64,000 bases of DNA from Perognathus longimembris pacificus. Lineage: Eukaryota; Chordata; Mammalia; Rodentia; Heteromyidae. Positions 27,234-37,317 of this stretch are shown here, in pieces. Position 1 is the first letter of the stretch, and each line of letters opens with the position of its first letter. The DNA lies in assembly GCF_023159225.1 (NCBI RefSeq), contig NC_063174.1:28603983-28667982 (forward strand). Direction: 5' to 3'. Position numbers and translations under genes: made by a program. The notes beneath the pieces are model-generated. The model had not been told where the DNA came from. It ran no database searches and was given only the letters and a program-made list of their open reading frames with translations.

Positions 27234-29636
27234 ATGGTTAATGTACTGGAAACTCCTCACAAGAATCTGGTTTGTGGTGAGGGAAGACATAAAAAAGCTC
27301 ATTTAGTAACTACACTTACGAATGTGGTAGGCTGTATATTAGGGAATATCCCTTCTGAGAATAAGAACAGCTGTAGCTTGTTAAGGCAATTAGTTCGAGG
27401 AAAGGGTAATGTACTGGAAACTTCTCAGAGGAATCTGCTTTGTAGTGAGAGAAGAGAGATGAAATCTCATTTAAGAACTACACTTACGAACGGGGTTGGC
27501 AGCTGTATATCATGGAATATACCATCTAGATTAGGAACACCTGTAGCTTGTTAAGGGAAGTAGTTAGTGGAACGGTTAATGTACTGGGAATTCCTCAAAA
27601 GTATCTGCTTTGTTTTGAGGGAAAAGAGGAAAAAGCGATTTTAGGAACTACACTTACTAATGTGGTTGGCAGCTGTATATCATGGAATATCTCTTCTAGG
27701 TAAAGAACAGCTGTTGCTTGTTAAGGTAAGTAGTTCTTGGAAAGGTTAATGTACTGGAACCTTTTCAGAAGAATCTGGTTTGTGGTGAGGGGAGAGAGAT
27801 GGAAGCTCATTTAGGAACTATACTTATGAACGTGGTTGACAGCTGTATATCAGGGAATAGCCCTTCTACATTAAGAACAGCTGTTGCTTGTTAAGGTAAG
27901 TAGTTCGTGGAAAGGTTAATATTCTGGAAACTCCTCAAAAGAATCTGCTTTGTGGTGAGGGAAGAGAAACAAAGCGATTTTAGGAACTATATGAACGTAC
28001 TGGGTAGGTAACTGTATATCAGTAAATATCTCCTCTGAGATTAAGTATAGCAATAGCTTAGTAAATTGAGTACTTCTTGGAATGCTAATGTACAAGAAAC
28101 TCCTCAAAAGAATCTGCTTTGTGGAGAGTGAAGAGAGATGATAGCTCATTTAATAACTACACTTACGAACAGGTTTGGCAGCTGTATATCAGGGAATATC
28201 CCTTCTAGATTAAGAACAGCTTTTGCTTGTTAAGATAGTTATTTCGTGTAAAGGTTAATGTACTGGAAACTCCTCAAAAGAATCTGCTTTGTGGTGAGGG
28301 AAGAGAGAAAAAATCTAATATAGGAACTAACCTTACGAAGGTGGGAGGCATCTGTATATCAGGCAATATACCTTCTGAGAATAAGAACAGATGTAGCTTG
28401 TTAATGTAAGTAGATCATGGAAAGGTTAATGTACTGGAAACTCCTCAAAAGAATCGGCTTTGTGATGAGGGAAGTGAGAAAAAAGCGATTTTAGGAACAT
28501 GTATATACTGGGTAGGTAACTGTATCTCAGTAAATATCTCCTCTGAGAATAAGAATAGCAGTAGCTTAGTAAATTAAGTACTTCTTGGAATGGTTAATGT
28601 ACTGGAAAATGCTCAAAAGAATCTGGATTGTTGTGAGAAGAGAGATGAAACTCTAGATTAAGAACAACTGTTGCTTGTTAAGGTAAGTAGTTCGTGGAAA
28701 GGTTAAGGTACTGGAAACTCCTCAAAAAATCTGCTTTCTGGTGAGGGAAGAGAGAAAAAGCGATTTTAGGAACTACATAAACATACTTTTTAGGTAACTG
28801 TTTATCAGTAAATATCTCCTATGAGAATAAGAATAGCAGTTGCTTAGTAAATTAAGTAGTTCTTGGAATGGTTAATGTACTGGAAACCCTTCAAAAGAAT
28901 CTGCTTTATGGTGAGGGAAGAGAGAACAAAACGATTTAAGAACTACATGAACATACTGGGTAGGTAACTGTATATCAGTAAATATCTCCTCTGAGAAAAA
29001 GCAGAGCAGTAGCTTAGTAAATTAAGTACTTCTTTTAATGGTTAATGTATTGAAAACTCTTCAAAAGAATCTGCTATGAGGTGAGGGAAGAGAGAAAAAA
29101 GCGATTTTAGGAACTACATGAACATACTGAGTAGGTAACTGTATATCAATAAATATCTCCTACGAGAATAAGAATAGCAGTAACTTAGAAAATTTATTAC
29201 TTCTTGGAATGGTTAATGTACTGGAAACTCCTCAAAAGAATCTGCTTTGTGTTGAGGGAAGAGAGATGAAAGCTCTTAGGAACTACACTTACGAATGGGG
29301 TTTGCACCTGTATATCAGGGAATATCCCTTCTAGATTATGAACAGCTGTTGCTTGTTAAGGTAAGTAGTTCTTGGAAAGGTTATGTACTGGGAACTCCTC
29401 AAAATATCTGCTTTTTGGTGAGGTAACAGAGATAAAACCTCATTTAGGACATGATCATACGAAGGTGGGAGGCAGCTGTATATCAGGGAATATCCCTTCT
29501 CAGGATCAGAACAGCTGTTGCTTCTTAAGGTAAGTAGTTCGTGGAAAGGTTAATGTACTGGAACTCCTCAAAACATTCTGCTCTGTGGTGAGGGAAGAGA
29601 GAAAAAAGCGATTTTAGGAACTACATGAACATACTG
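27234..29636 (+). repeat. Last, incomplete HOR copy with a private base change
   Basis: This copy matches the unit for 2,403 of 2,482 bp and then diverges within monomer 15. At 29,162 it reads TACGAGAATA where every copy to the left reads TCCGAGAATA. It is the only internal difference I saw in the homogenised block, which suggests that the terminal copy has escaped the last round of homogenisation. Confidence 0.85.
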
Positions 29637-30588
29637 AGTACGTAACTGTATATCAGTAAATATCTCCTCTGAGAATATGAATAGCAGTATCTTAGTAAAT
29701 TAATTATCAGGAAATATCTCCTCTGAGAATATGAGTGGCTGTAGCTTGTAAAGGTAATTATTTCGTGGAAAAGTCAATTTACTGGAAACTCCTCAAAGAA
29801 TATGATTTCTGGTTAGGGAAGAGAGAACAAAGCTCATTTAGGAACTGCACTTATGAAGGGGGTACTCAGCTGTATATCATGGAGTATCCCTTCTGAGAAT
29901 AAGAACAGCTGTAGCTTTTTAAGGTAAGTAGTACGTGCAAAGGTTAATGTACTGGAAACTCTTCAAAAGAATCGGCTTTGTGGTGAAAGAAGATCAAAAA
30001 AAGCTCATTTAGGAACTACATGAACGTACTGGGTATGTAGCTGTATATAAGTAAATATCTACTCTGAGAATAAGAGTAGAAGTGGCTTACTTAAGTACTT
30101 CGTTGAATCTTTAATGTACTGGAAACTCCTCAAAAGAATCTGCTTTGTGGTTAGGGAAGAGAGAAAAAAGCTCATTAAGAACTACATTTACGATGGTGGT
30201 AGGCACCTGTTTATCAGGGAATATGCTTTCTGAGAATGAAAACAGCTGTAGCTTGTTAAGGGAAGTTGTTCTTGGAATGGTTAATGTATTGGAAACTCCT
30301 CAAAATAATCTTCTTTGTGTTGAGGGAAGAGAGATAAATGCTCATTTAGGAACTACACTTACGAAGGTGGTAGGCAGTTGTGTATCCGGGAATATCCCTT
30401 CTGATATTGAAAACAGCTGCAGGTTGTTAAGGTTAAGGAGTAAGTGGAAAGGTAAATGTACTTGAAATTCATCAAAAGAATCTGCTTTGTCATGGTAGAA
30501 GATCGAAAATAGCTCATTTAGGAACTACATGAACATACTGCTTAGGTAGCTGTATATGAGGAAATATCTCCTCTGAAAATAAGAATGT
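29637..30588 (+). repeat. Divergent right-flank satellite, proximal part
   Basis: Monomers continue in the same orientation but lose HOR register. Near 29,653-29,735 a truncated monomer repeats the segment ATATCTCCTCTGAGAATATG twice about 52 bp apart, so a partial duplication lies right beside the HOR edge. Further on, monomers are mostly the ACGAAGGTGGTAGGCAG plus GAGAATAAGAACAGCTG kind, with some type B. The stretch ends at the target site of an LTR insertion. Confidence 0.9.
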
Positions 30589-31048
30589 TGTTGGTGTTTT
30601 TTGCCCCTCCCAACTCGGACTCTTCCTTCTTTCTTTCCACCCTCCTTTCGTCCTCTCCCCTAACCCTCGGCCTGCAGGTAAGTTAGAGTGGGACGTGGGT
30701 GTCGCTCCGACCTGACGAGCACGTGATCTGCTGTAGATGTGAGATCGCCTGCAACGAACACATGCAACGGGGCCAGCTTCTTAGAGCGAACTAACTTTAT
30801 TGAGATAAGGACAAGGGGAGATGATTCCGAGGGAGGGGTTTGGCCAGGATGTCGATAGGCTGAAAGGTATCACCTGACCCCCAAGGGCTAAAGTCACTCG
30901 AGCGCGCCGGGCTGGCTAGGAGGTTGGGGGCTGTTTGCCCAACCAGTTCCTCTGGATTCCAATCCAGAGGGGGTAGAAGGGCTGCATTCCCCAGGGCTGG
31001 GGGAGGTTCATCAAGCCCCTTCCATCAAGGGGAAAATGGATCCCAACA
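30589..31048 (-). mobile_element. Solo LTR (endogenous retrovirus) inside the satellite
   Basis: A 460-bp GC-richer block interrupts a satellite monomer. It starts TGTTGG and ends CCCAACA, the inverted TG...CA ends of an LTR, and is flanked by an exact 5-bp duplication AATGT at 30,584-30,588 and 31,049-31,053. Removing the block plus one AATGT restores an ordinary monomer reading AAGAATGTCAGTAGGTTTG, like the one at 32,921. On the minus strand it begins TGTTGGGATCC and has AATAAA (plus-strand TTTATT at 30,796-30,801), so it reads leftward. No internal retroviral sequence remains. The ends resemble class I or II rodent ERV LTRs; the exact family is not assigned. Confidence 0.85.
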
Positions 31049-33935
31049 AATGTCAGTAGGTTTGTAAATTAAATACTTTGTGGAATGCTTACTGAACTGG
31101 AAACTCCTCAAAAGAATCTGCTTTGTGGTGAGGGAAGAGAGATAAATATTCACTTAGTAACTACACTTACGTAGGTGGTAGGCAGCTGTATTTCAGGGAA
31201 TATCCCTTCTGAGAATGAGAACAGCTGCAGCTTGTTAAGGTAATTAGTTCGTAGAAAGGTTAAAGTACTGGAAACTCCTTAGAAAAATCTGCTTCGTGGA
31301 GAGAATAGAGATAAAAGCTCATTTAGGAACTACACTTACGAAGGTGGTAGGCAGCTGTATATCAGGGAATATCCCTTCTGAGAATAAGAACAGCTGTAGC
31401 TTGTTAAGGTAAGTAGTTCGTGGAAACGTTAATGTACTGGAAACTCCTCAAAAGAATCTGCTTTTTGGTGAGTGAAGAGAGATAAAAGCTCATTTAGGAA
31501 CTACACTTACGGTGGTGGTAGGCAGCTGTATATCAGGGAATAACTCTTCTGAGAATAAGAAGAGCTGTAGCTTGTTGAGGTAAGTAGTTCGTGGAAATGA
31601 TAATGTACTGGAAACTCCTCTAATGAATCCGCTTTCTGGTGAGGGAATAGAGATAAAAGCTCATTTAGGAACTACACTTACAAAGGTAGGAGGCAGCTGT
31701 TTATCAGGATATATCCCTTCAGAGAATAAGAACAGTTGTAGCTTGTTAAGGTAAGTAGTTCGTGGAATGGTTAATGTACTGGAATCTCCTCAAAAGAATC
31801 TGCATTGTGGTGAGTGATGAGAGACAAAAACTCTTTTAGGAACTACACTTACGAACGGGCCAGGCAGCTATATATCTAGGAATATCCCTTCTGAGTATAA
31901 GAACAGCTGTAGCTTGTTAAGGTAAATAGTACCTGGAAAGGTTAATGTACTGGACACTTTTCAAAATAATTTGCTTTGTGGTGAGGGAAGAGAGATAAAA
32001 GCTCATTTAGCAACTACACTTACAAATGGGGTAGGCAGGTGTTTTTCAAGAAATATGCATTCTGAGAATAAGAACTGCTGTAGCTCCTAAGGAAAGTAGT
32101 TGTTGGAAAGGTTAATGTACTGGAAACTCCTCAAAATAATCTGCGTTGTGGTGATAGAAGATCGGAAAAAGCTCATTTAGGAACTACATGAACATACTGG
32201 GTAGGTAGCTCTATATCAGGAAATGTCTCCTCTGAGAATAAGAATAGCAGTAGCTTAGTAAATTAAATACTTCGTGGAATGGACACTGTTCTGGAAACTC
32301 CTCAAAAGAATCTGCTCTGTGGTGAGGGAAGAGAGAAAAAAAGCTCATTAAGAACTACATTTACGAAGGGGGCAGGCAGCTGTTTATCAGGGAATATGCC
32401 TTCTGAAAATAAGAACAGCTGTAGCTTGTTAAGGGAAGTAGTTCGTGGAAAGGTTAATGTACTGGAAACTCCTCAAAAGAAACTGCTTTGTGGTGATAGA
32501 AGATCAAAAAATGCTCATTTAGGAAATACTTGCACGTTCTGGGTAGGTAGCTGTATATCAGGAAATATCTCCTCTGAGAATAAGAATAGCAGTAGCTTAG
32601 TAAATTAAGTACTTCGTGGAATGGTTAATGTACTGGAACCTCCTCAAAAGAATCTGCTTTGTGCTGAGGGAAGAGAGGAAAAAGCTCATTTATGAACTAC
32701 ACTTACGAAGGTGGTAGGCAGTTGTATATCAGGGAATATCCCTTCTGAGAATAAGAATAGCTGTGGCTTGTTAAAGTTAAGTAGTACATGGTAAGGTTAA
32801 TGTACTTCAGACTCATCAAAAGAATATTCTTGTGGTGATAGAAGATCGAAAAAAGCTCATTAAGAACTACATGAACGTACTGGGTAGGTAGCTGTATATC
32901 AAGAAATATCTCCTCTGAGAATAAGAATATCAGTAGGTTTGTAAATTAAGTAGTTTGTGGAATGGTTAATGAACTGGAAACTCCTCAAAAGTATCTGGTT
33001 TGTGGTGAGGGAGGAGAGATAAAAGCTCATTTATGAACTACACTTATGAAGTTGGTAGGCAGCTGTATATCAGGGAATATCCCTTCTGGAAATAAGAACA
33101 GCTTTGGCTTGTTAAGGTAATTAGTTCTTGGAAACGTTAAAGTGCTGGAAACTCCTCAGAAGAATCTGCTTCGTGATGAGAGAAAAGAGATAAAAGCTCA
33201 TTTAGAACTACACTTACAAAGGTGGTAGGCAGCTGTATATCAGGGGAAATGCTGAGAATATGAACAGCTATAACTTGTTAAGGTAAGTAGTTAGTGGAAA
33301 GATTAATGTACTGAAAACTCCTCAAAAGAGTCTTCTTTGGGGTGAGGGAAGAGAGATTAAAGCTCATTAGGGACTACACTTACGAAGGTGGTAGGCAGCT
33401 GTATATCAGGGAATATCTCTTCTGAGAATAAGAACAGCTGTAGCTTGTTAAGGTAAGTACTTCGTGGAAATTTTATTGTACTGGAAACTCCTCAAAAGAA
33501 TATGCTTCGTGTTGAGTGAAGAGAGATAAAAGCTCTTTTAGGAACTACAATTACAAAGGTGGTAGGCCACTGTATATCAGGAAATATCCCTTCTGAGAAT
33601 AAGAACAGCTGTAGCTTGTTAAGATAAGTAGTTCTTGGAAAGGTTAATGTATTGGAAACTCCTCAAAAGGATCTGCTTTGTGGTGAGGGAAGAGAGAAAA
33701 AAGCAATATTATGAAGTACATGAATGTACTGTGTAGATAGCTGTATATCAGAAATATCTCCTCTGAGAATAAGAATAGCAGTAGCTTAGTAAATTAAGTA
33801 CTTCGTGGAATGGTCAATGTACTGGAAACTCCTCAAAACAATCTGCTTTGTAGTGATAGAAGATCGAGAATAGCTAGTTTAAGAACTACATGAACATACT
33901 GGGTAGGTAGCTGTATATCAGGAAATATCTCTTTT
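31049..33935 (+). repeat. Divergent right-flank satellite, distal part
   Basis: About 17 further monomers, mostly the hybrid C kind (ACGAAGGTGGTAGGCAGCTG, then CCTTCTGAGAATAAGAACAG), interspersed with type B. Members are clearly related but each has private changes. The type mix differs from the left flank, where GAACGGGGTTGG type A dominates, so the two flanks are not simple mirror copies. The array stops in the middle of a type-B monomer at the L1 junction and does not resume in this window. Confidence 0.92.
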
Positions 33936-35436
33936 GAGAATCAGACCTCGAAATCAAAACAGACACCCTGAAAACACTAAAGGAAGGAGTAGAAGAAACA
34001 CTAGCCTCCTTGGCAAAGGACGGAAGTTCCTTAACAAAAACCCAGAAAGGCTGCAAATCAAAGAAACTTTGGACAAATGGGACTGCATCAAACTGCAGAG
34101 CTTCGGCTGGGCAAAGGACATAGCTCGCAAGATAAACAGAAAGCCCACAGACTGGGAGAAGATCTTTACCGGCCATTCCACAGAAAAAGGCCTCATATCT
34201 AAAATATATGCAGAACTAAAAAAATTACCCTCTTTCAAAGCAAAACCGCAAAGAACCAATAGCCCCCTCATCAAGTGGGCTAAAGACTTCCAAAGAGACT
34301 TCTCTAATGAGGAAATGAGAATGGCCAAGAGACATATGAAAAAATGGTCTACATCACTGGCCATAAAAGAAATGTAAATCAAAACAAAATTGAGATTCCA
34401 TCTCACCCCAGTAAGAATGTCATACATCAAGAAGACTAACAATAACAATTGTTGGAGGGGATCTGGACAAAAGGGAACCCTACTTCATTGTTGGAGGGAA
34501 TGTAAACTGGTTCAGCCACTCTGGCAAGCAGTATGGAGATTCCTCAGAAGGCTAAACATGGAACTCCCCTATGACCCAGCAGCCCCACTTTTGGGTATCT
34601 ACCCAAAAGACCACAAACAAAATCACAGTAATGCCACGAGCACAACAATGTTTATCGCAGCACAATTAGTCATAGGGAGAATCTGGAACCAACACAGATG
34701 CCCCTCAGTAGATAAATGGATCAGGAAAATGTGGTACATATACACAATGGAATTTTATGCCTCTATCAGAAAGAATGACATTGTCCCATTTGTAAGGAAA
34801 TGGAAGGACTTGGAAAAAATTATACTAAGTGAAGTGAGCCAAGCCCAAAGAAACATGGACTCTATGGTCTCCCTTATTGGGAATAATTAGTACAGGTTTA
34901 GGCAAGTCATAGCAGAGCATCACAAGGCCCAATAGCTATACCCTTATGAACACCTAAGATGATGCTTAGTGAAATGAACTCCATGTTATGGAGACAATTG
35001 TTATATCACAGTTGTAACTACTTTCAACGTCCCATGAGTATCTGTAGCTTCTATTATTGATGATTTTCTTGTATTACCTTCCTGTGTTTGTACCTACACT
35101 ATCTCTGTAATCTTATCTGAGTATATTGGAAACCGTGTATACTGACATTGGAACTAGGAAATTGAAAGTGAAAACCAAAATTGAGAGACACAGGGTAAGA
35201 AAAGACAAACAACTACAAAAGCAATACTTGCAACACTGTTTGGTGTAAGTGAACTGAACACCTCAGGTGGGGAAAGGGTAAGGGGGAGGAGGGAGGAGGG
35301 TATGAAGGACAAGGTAACAAACAGTACAAGAAATGTATCCAATGCCTAACTTATGAAACTGTAACCTCTCTATACATCAGTTTGATAATAAAAATTTGAA
35401 AAAAATATAAAATAATAAAAAATGTTTTTAAAAAAT
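33936..35436 (+). mobile_element. 5'-truncated L1 with broken ORF2 C-terminus, 3' UTR and A-rich tail
   Basis: The L1 starts where the satellite breaks off (GAGAATCAGACCTCG). The open part encodes the C-terminal third of L1 ORF2 with typical stretches such as DKWDCIKLQSF, HMKKWSTSLAIKEM, CWRGSGQKGTLLHCW, LLGIYPKDHK and KMWYIYTMEF, ending SLIGNN and a stop at 34,888-34,890. It is dead: the reading frame shifts near 34,010-34,020 and a TAA at 34,375-34,377 stands where a CAA codon is usual. The 3' UTR holds a G-rich tract (about 35,270-35,305), then AATAAA at 35,387-35,392 and an A-rich tail. I could not define target-site duplications. The insertion marks the distal limit of the satellite. Confidence 0.9.
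34375..34377 (+). pseudogene. Nonsense codon inside the L1 ORF2 remnant
   Basis: TAA splits two open stretches (33,934-34,377 and 34,390-34,890) that are in the same frame and together read as one ORF2 C-terminal region. The codon after KEM in related copies is CAA or CGA. Confidence 0.75.
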
Positions 35437-36636
35437 CGAGTCTTCCTTGTTTGGGTGGGGTTTCTCCAGTCCCTGTTGCCCCTGCAATGGTCTGTAGTCT
35501 ATTTTTCTACTTGGCTGGTTTGACTTGCTTTCAGTTTGCAGGGGGTGGATCTGCTCTGACCCTCCTTCCCTGTTAGTGAAATCCTGGGTCTCTGTGGTTC
35601 TCACAGCTTGCACGTAGGGCTTGAGTGTCCTCTGTAGATGGGGGAAGTGAACAGTCTTTGAAACCCTGGCTCCTCCCATCTGCTCTGAAGTGGCTGCCTT
35701 TAACTCCTGGCTTTGAATGGCTGTGGAGTCAGGAGGGTGGGTTGTCTCTGGCCTGGTTTACCTGTCTGAGCGTCGCTTGCCTGGGGTTGGTTCCTCCCTC
35801 CTGGGCAGGGCGGCCTCCTGAGCGGAGCTGGCTATGCAATTCAGCTCTGTTTTGGGCTGGTAATTAGGCTTCCTCTGTGATGGGGCCGTTTATCTGCCTC
35901 GGGAACTGTTTGTTCTCCCGTCTGGTTGTTCCTTGCTGCTGGTAGCTGCTCACCGCTTTTTGTTTTATTTTAGAAATTCTGCCAGGCAGGGTAGGGCACC
36001 TCTGGCTGAGTTCACCTGAGTTTGTGAACTGTGGCCCGGACAAGCTTCCCACCTTGGCAAGGGTCATTCTCCTGGGCAGAGTTGGCTCTCACTGGTCAGT
36101 CTCTGTTGTCCTTTTCAAAGATGGGCCCTTTGTCCTCGCTTTCCCCAGGCCGGAATTAGTTCCAGTCTGGTGTGACCCTATGCCAGTGTCAAAGATGCCA
36201 CTTTGGTCTGGCGGTGGGGGAAGGGGTACCTCCCAGAAGCTGCTCTGTGGGCACGAGTGAGAATGTCTTTTGTGGGGTACTCAAGTTTTCTCTACAATTT
36301 CAGCCTGTCCATGCTCAACCTGAGATTGGCATCTGTCTGCTCCCATTTGCAGGAATTTTCCCTGGTCACCATTGTGTGCTTTAGGTGCACGAAATGTGGC
36401 ACACTTTGCCAGCGCTGGAACTGGCTTGGCAGAGGGACCACGCCCAAAACACAAATCTATGTTTTCAGGCCAGCAAAGTAGATTTTTCCTTCCCTGACAG
36501 AATCCCTGTACAGTTATAACTTACTTGGGCTGTCTTTCTAGGAGTAAAAGTTTCTGGAGTGGTAAAACTGGGGTGTTGAGAGACAGCTTAGCTAGGGCTC
36601 TGCTGCTCCTCTGCTCAGGGAAAATATTTTAAAATT
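35437..36636. other. Moderately GC-rich unique-looking sequence, possibly antisense L1 5' UTR
   Basis: No gene is recognised. On the minus strand the part near 35,440-35,530 reads like the sequence just before ORF1 in mammalian L1s (AGACTACAGACCATTGCAGG, then a CAACAGGGACTGGAG segment). That would make this a piece of L1 5' region in antisense. The rest shows overlapping frames of 60-90 codons on both strands with no recognisable domain. The L1 reading is tentative and comes from memory of the general layout. Confidence 0.3.
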
Positions 36637-36866
36637 GCTGTGTGCTTGTGGTTCATGCCTAGCTATTTAGGAGACTCAAAATAAGGATTGTAGTTTGAAG
36701 CTAGCCTGGGCAGGAGAGTGAGTGAGATTCTTGTCTCCAATTGACAAAAAAACAAAACACCCCAAGTCAAACAAAACAGCAGAAAGTGGAGCTGTGGTGG
36801 AGTGCTAGCCTTAAGCACAAAAGTTCAGGGACAGTGGCCAGGCCAGAACTGGCACCTAAAACCCAG
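36637..36866 (+). mobile_element. Dimeric SINE (B1-like left part plus ID-like right part)
   Basis: The left half carries GGTTCATGCCTAGCTATTTA and GAAGCTAGCCTGGGCAGGA, the diagnostic 7SL/B1-type core. An A-rich linker follows, then AGTGGAGCTGTGGTGGAGTG and the AGTTCAGGGACAGTG tail shared by the geomyoid dimeric SINEs elsewhere in the window. It is old, with many changes. Confidence 0.75.
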
Positions 36867-37317
36867 AAACCCAGTGAAATGTTCATTGTGACTTATCCTG
36901 CCTTATTATATAAAGCTAGAAATGGGCTGTTAAGGTGTTGGGAAGAACTGGGTATTAAACTGATTAAAGTCTCCAAAATAACTAAAAATGTATTAAAAAA
37001 TGTAGTCTATAATCAGTTGTGCCCAATATTAATGGATCTAACCCTATATTATGATGGGTATTTGAGTTCATAATTCCCAGTTGGTTTACTTTTTGCAGCT
37101 TCTAAAGTAGCAGCCCCCCCGCTTTTTTTAAAGAGAAATTAGTATTTGATTTTCTTTTTCTTAAGTAATTTGGTAAATTCTCTTCTGAAAATTTTGATAC
37201 CTTGTAGAAATGCTGTTGACACACCAATTAGGTGGTTTTGCTGAAGCTAAATGACCCCTGTCAGTTGTTAGATCAACTGTTACATTTTGAACCCCTCTGT
37301 AGTTGAGCTTTTCCTGG
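36867..37317. other. No recognised feature
   Basis: AT-rich sequence with a short poly-C run near 37,113. I see no gene or repeat that I can name. Confidence 0.5.

Larger units (their letters stand above)
9295..29636 (+). repeat. Homogenised higher-order satellite array, 2,482-bp period, about 8.2 copies
   Basis: Every landmark recurs exactly 2,482 bp apart. For example the same monomer start lies at 9,860, 12,342, 14,824, 17,306, 19,788, 22,270, 24,752 and 27,234. By-eye comparison finds the copies identical except for one C-to-A change at 29,162 in the last one. Identity starts abruptly near 9,292, where the copy to the left lacks three bases of an ATAAATAT stretch. It ends at 29,637, where GGGTAGG of the unit is replaced by GAGTACG. 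Near-perfect long-period repeats inside a decayed monomeric array are the hallmark of recent amplification by unequal exchange or conversion, as in alpha-satellite HORs. Repeated open frames of 106 codons (+) and 77 codons (-) per unit follow from the periodicity and have no features of real genes. Confidence 0.97.

Noticed and set aside
1..33935. CRISPR-like direct repeat array
   Set aside because: Units are 170 bp without spacers of different origin, and the surrounding repeats are mammalian.
33936..34890. Functional reverse transcriptase gene
   Set aside because: Only the C-terminal part of L1 ORF2 is present, the catalytic domain is missing, and a frameshift plus a stop codon interrupt it.
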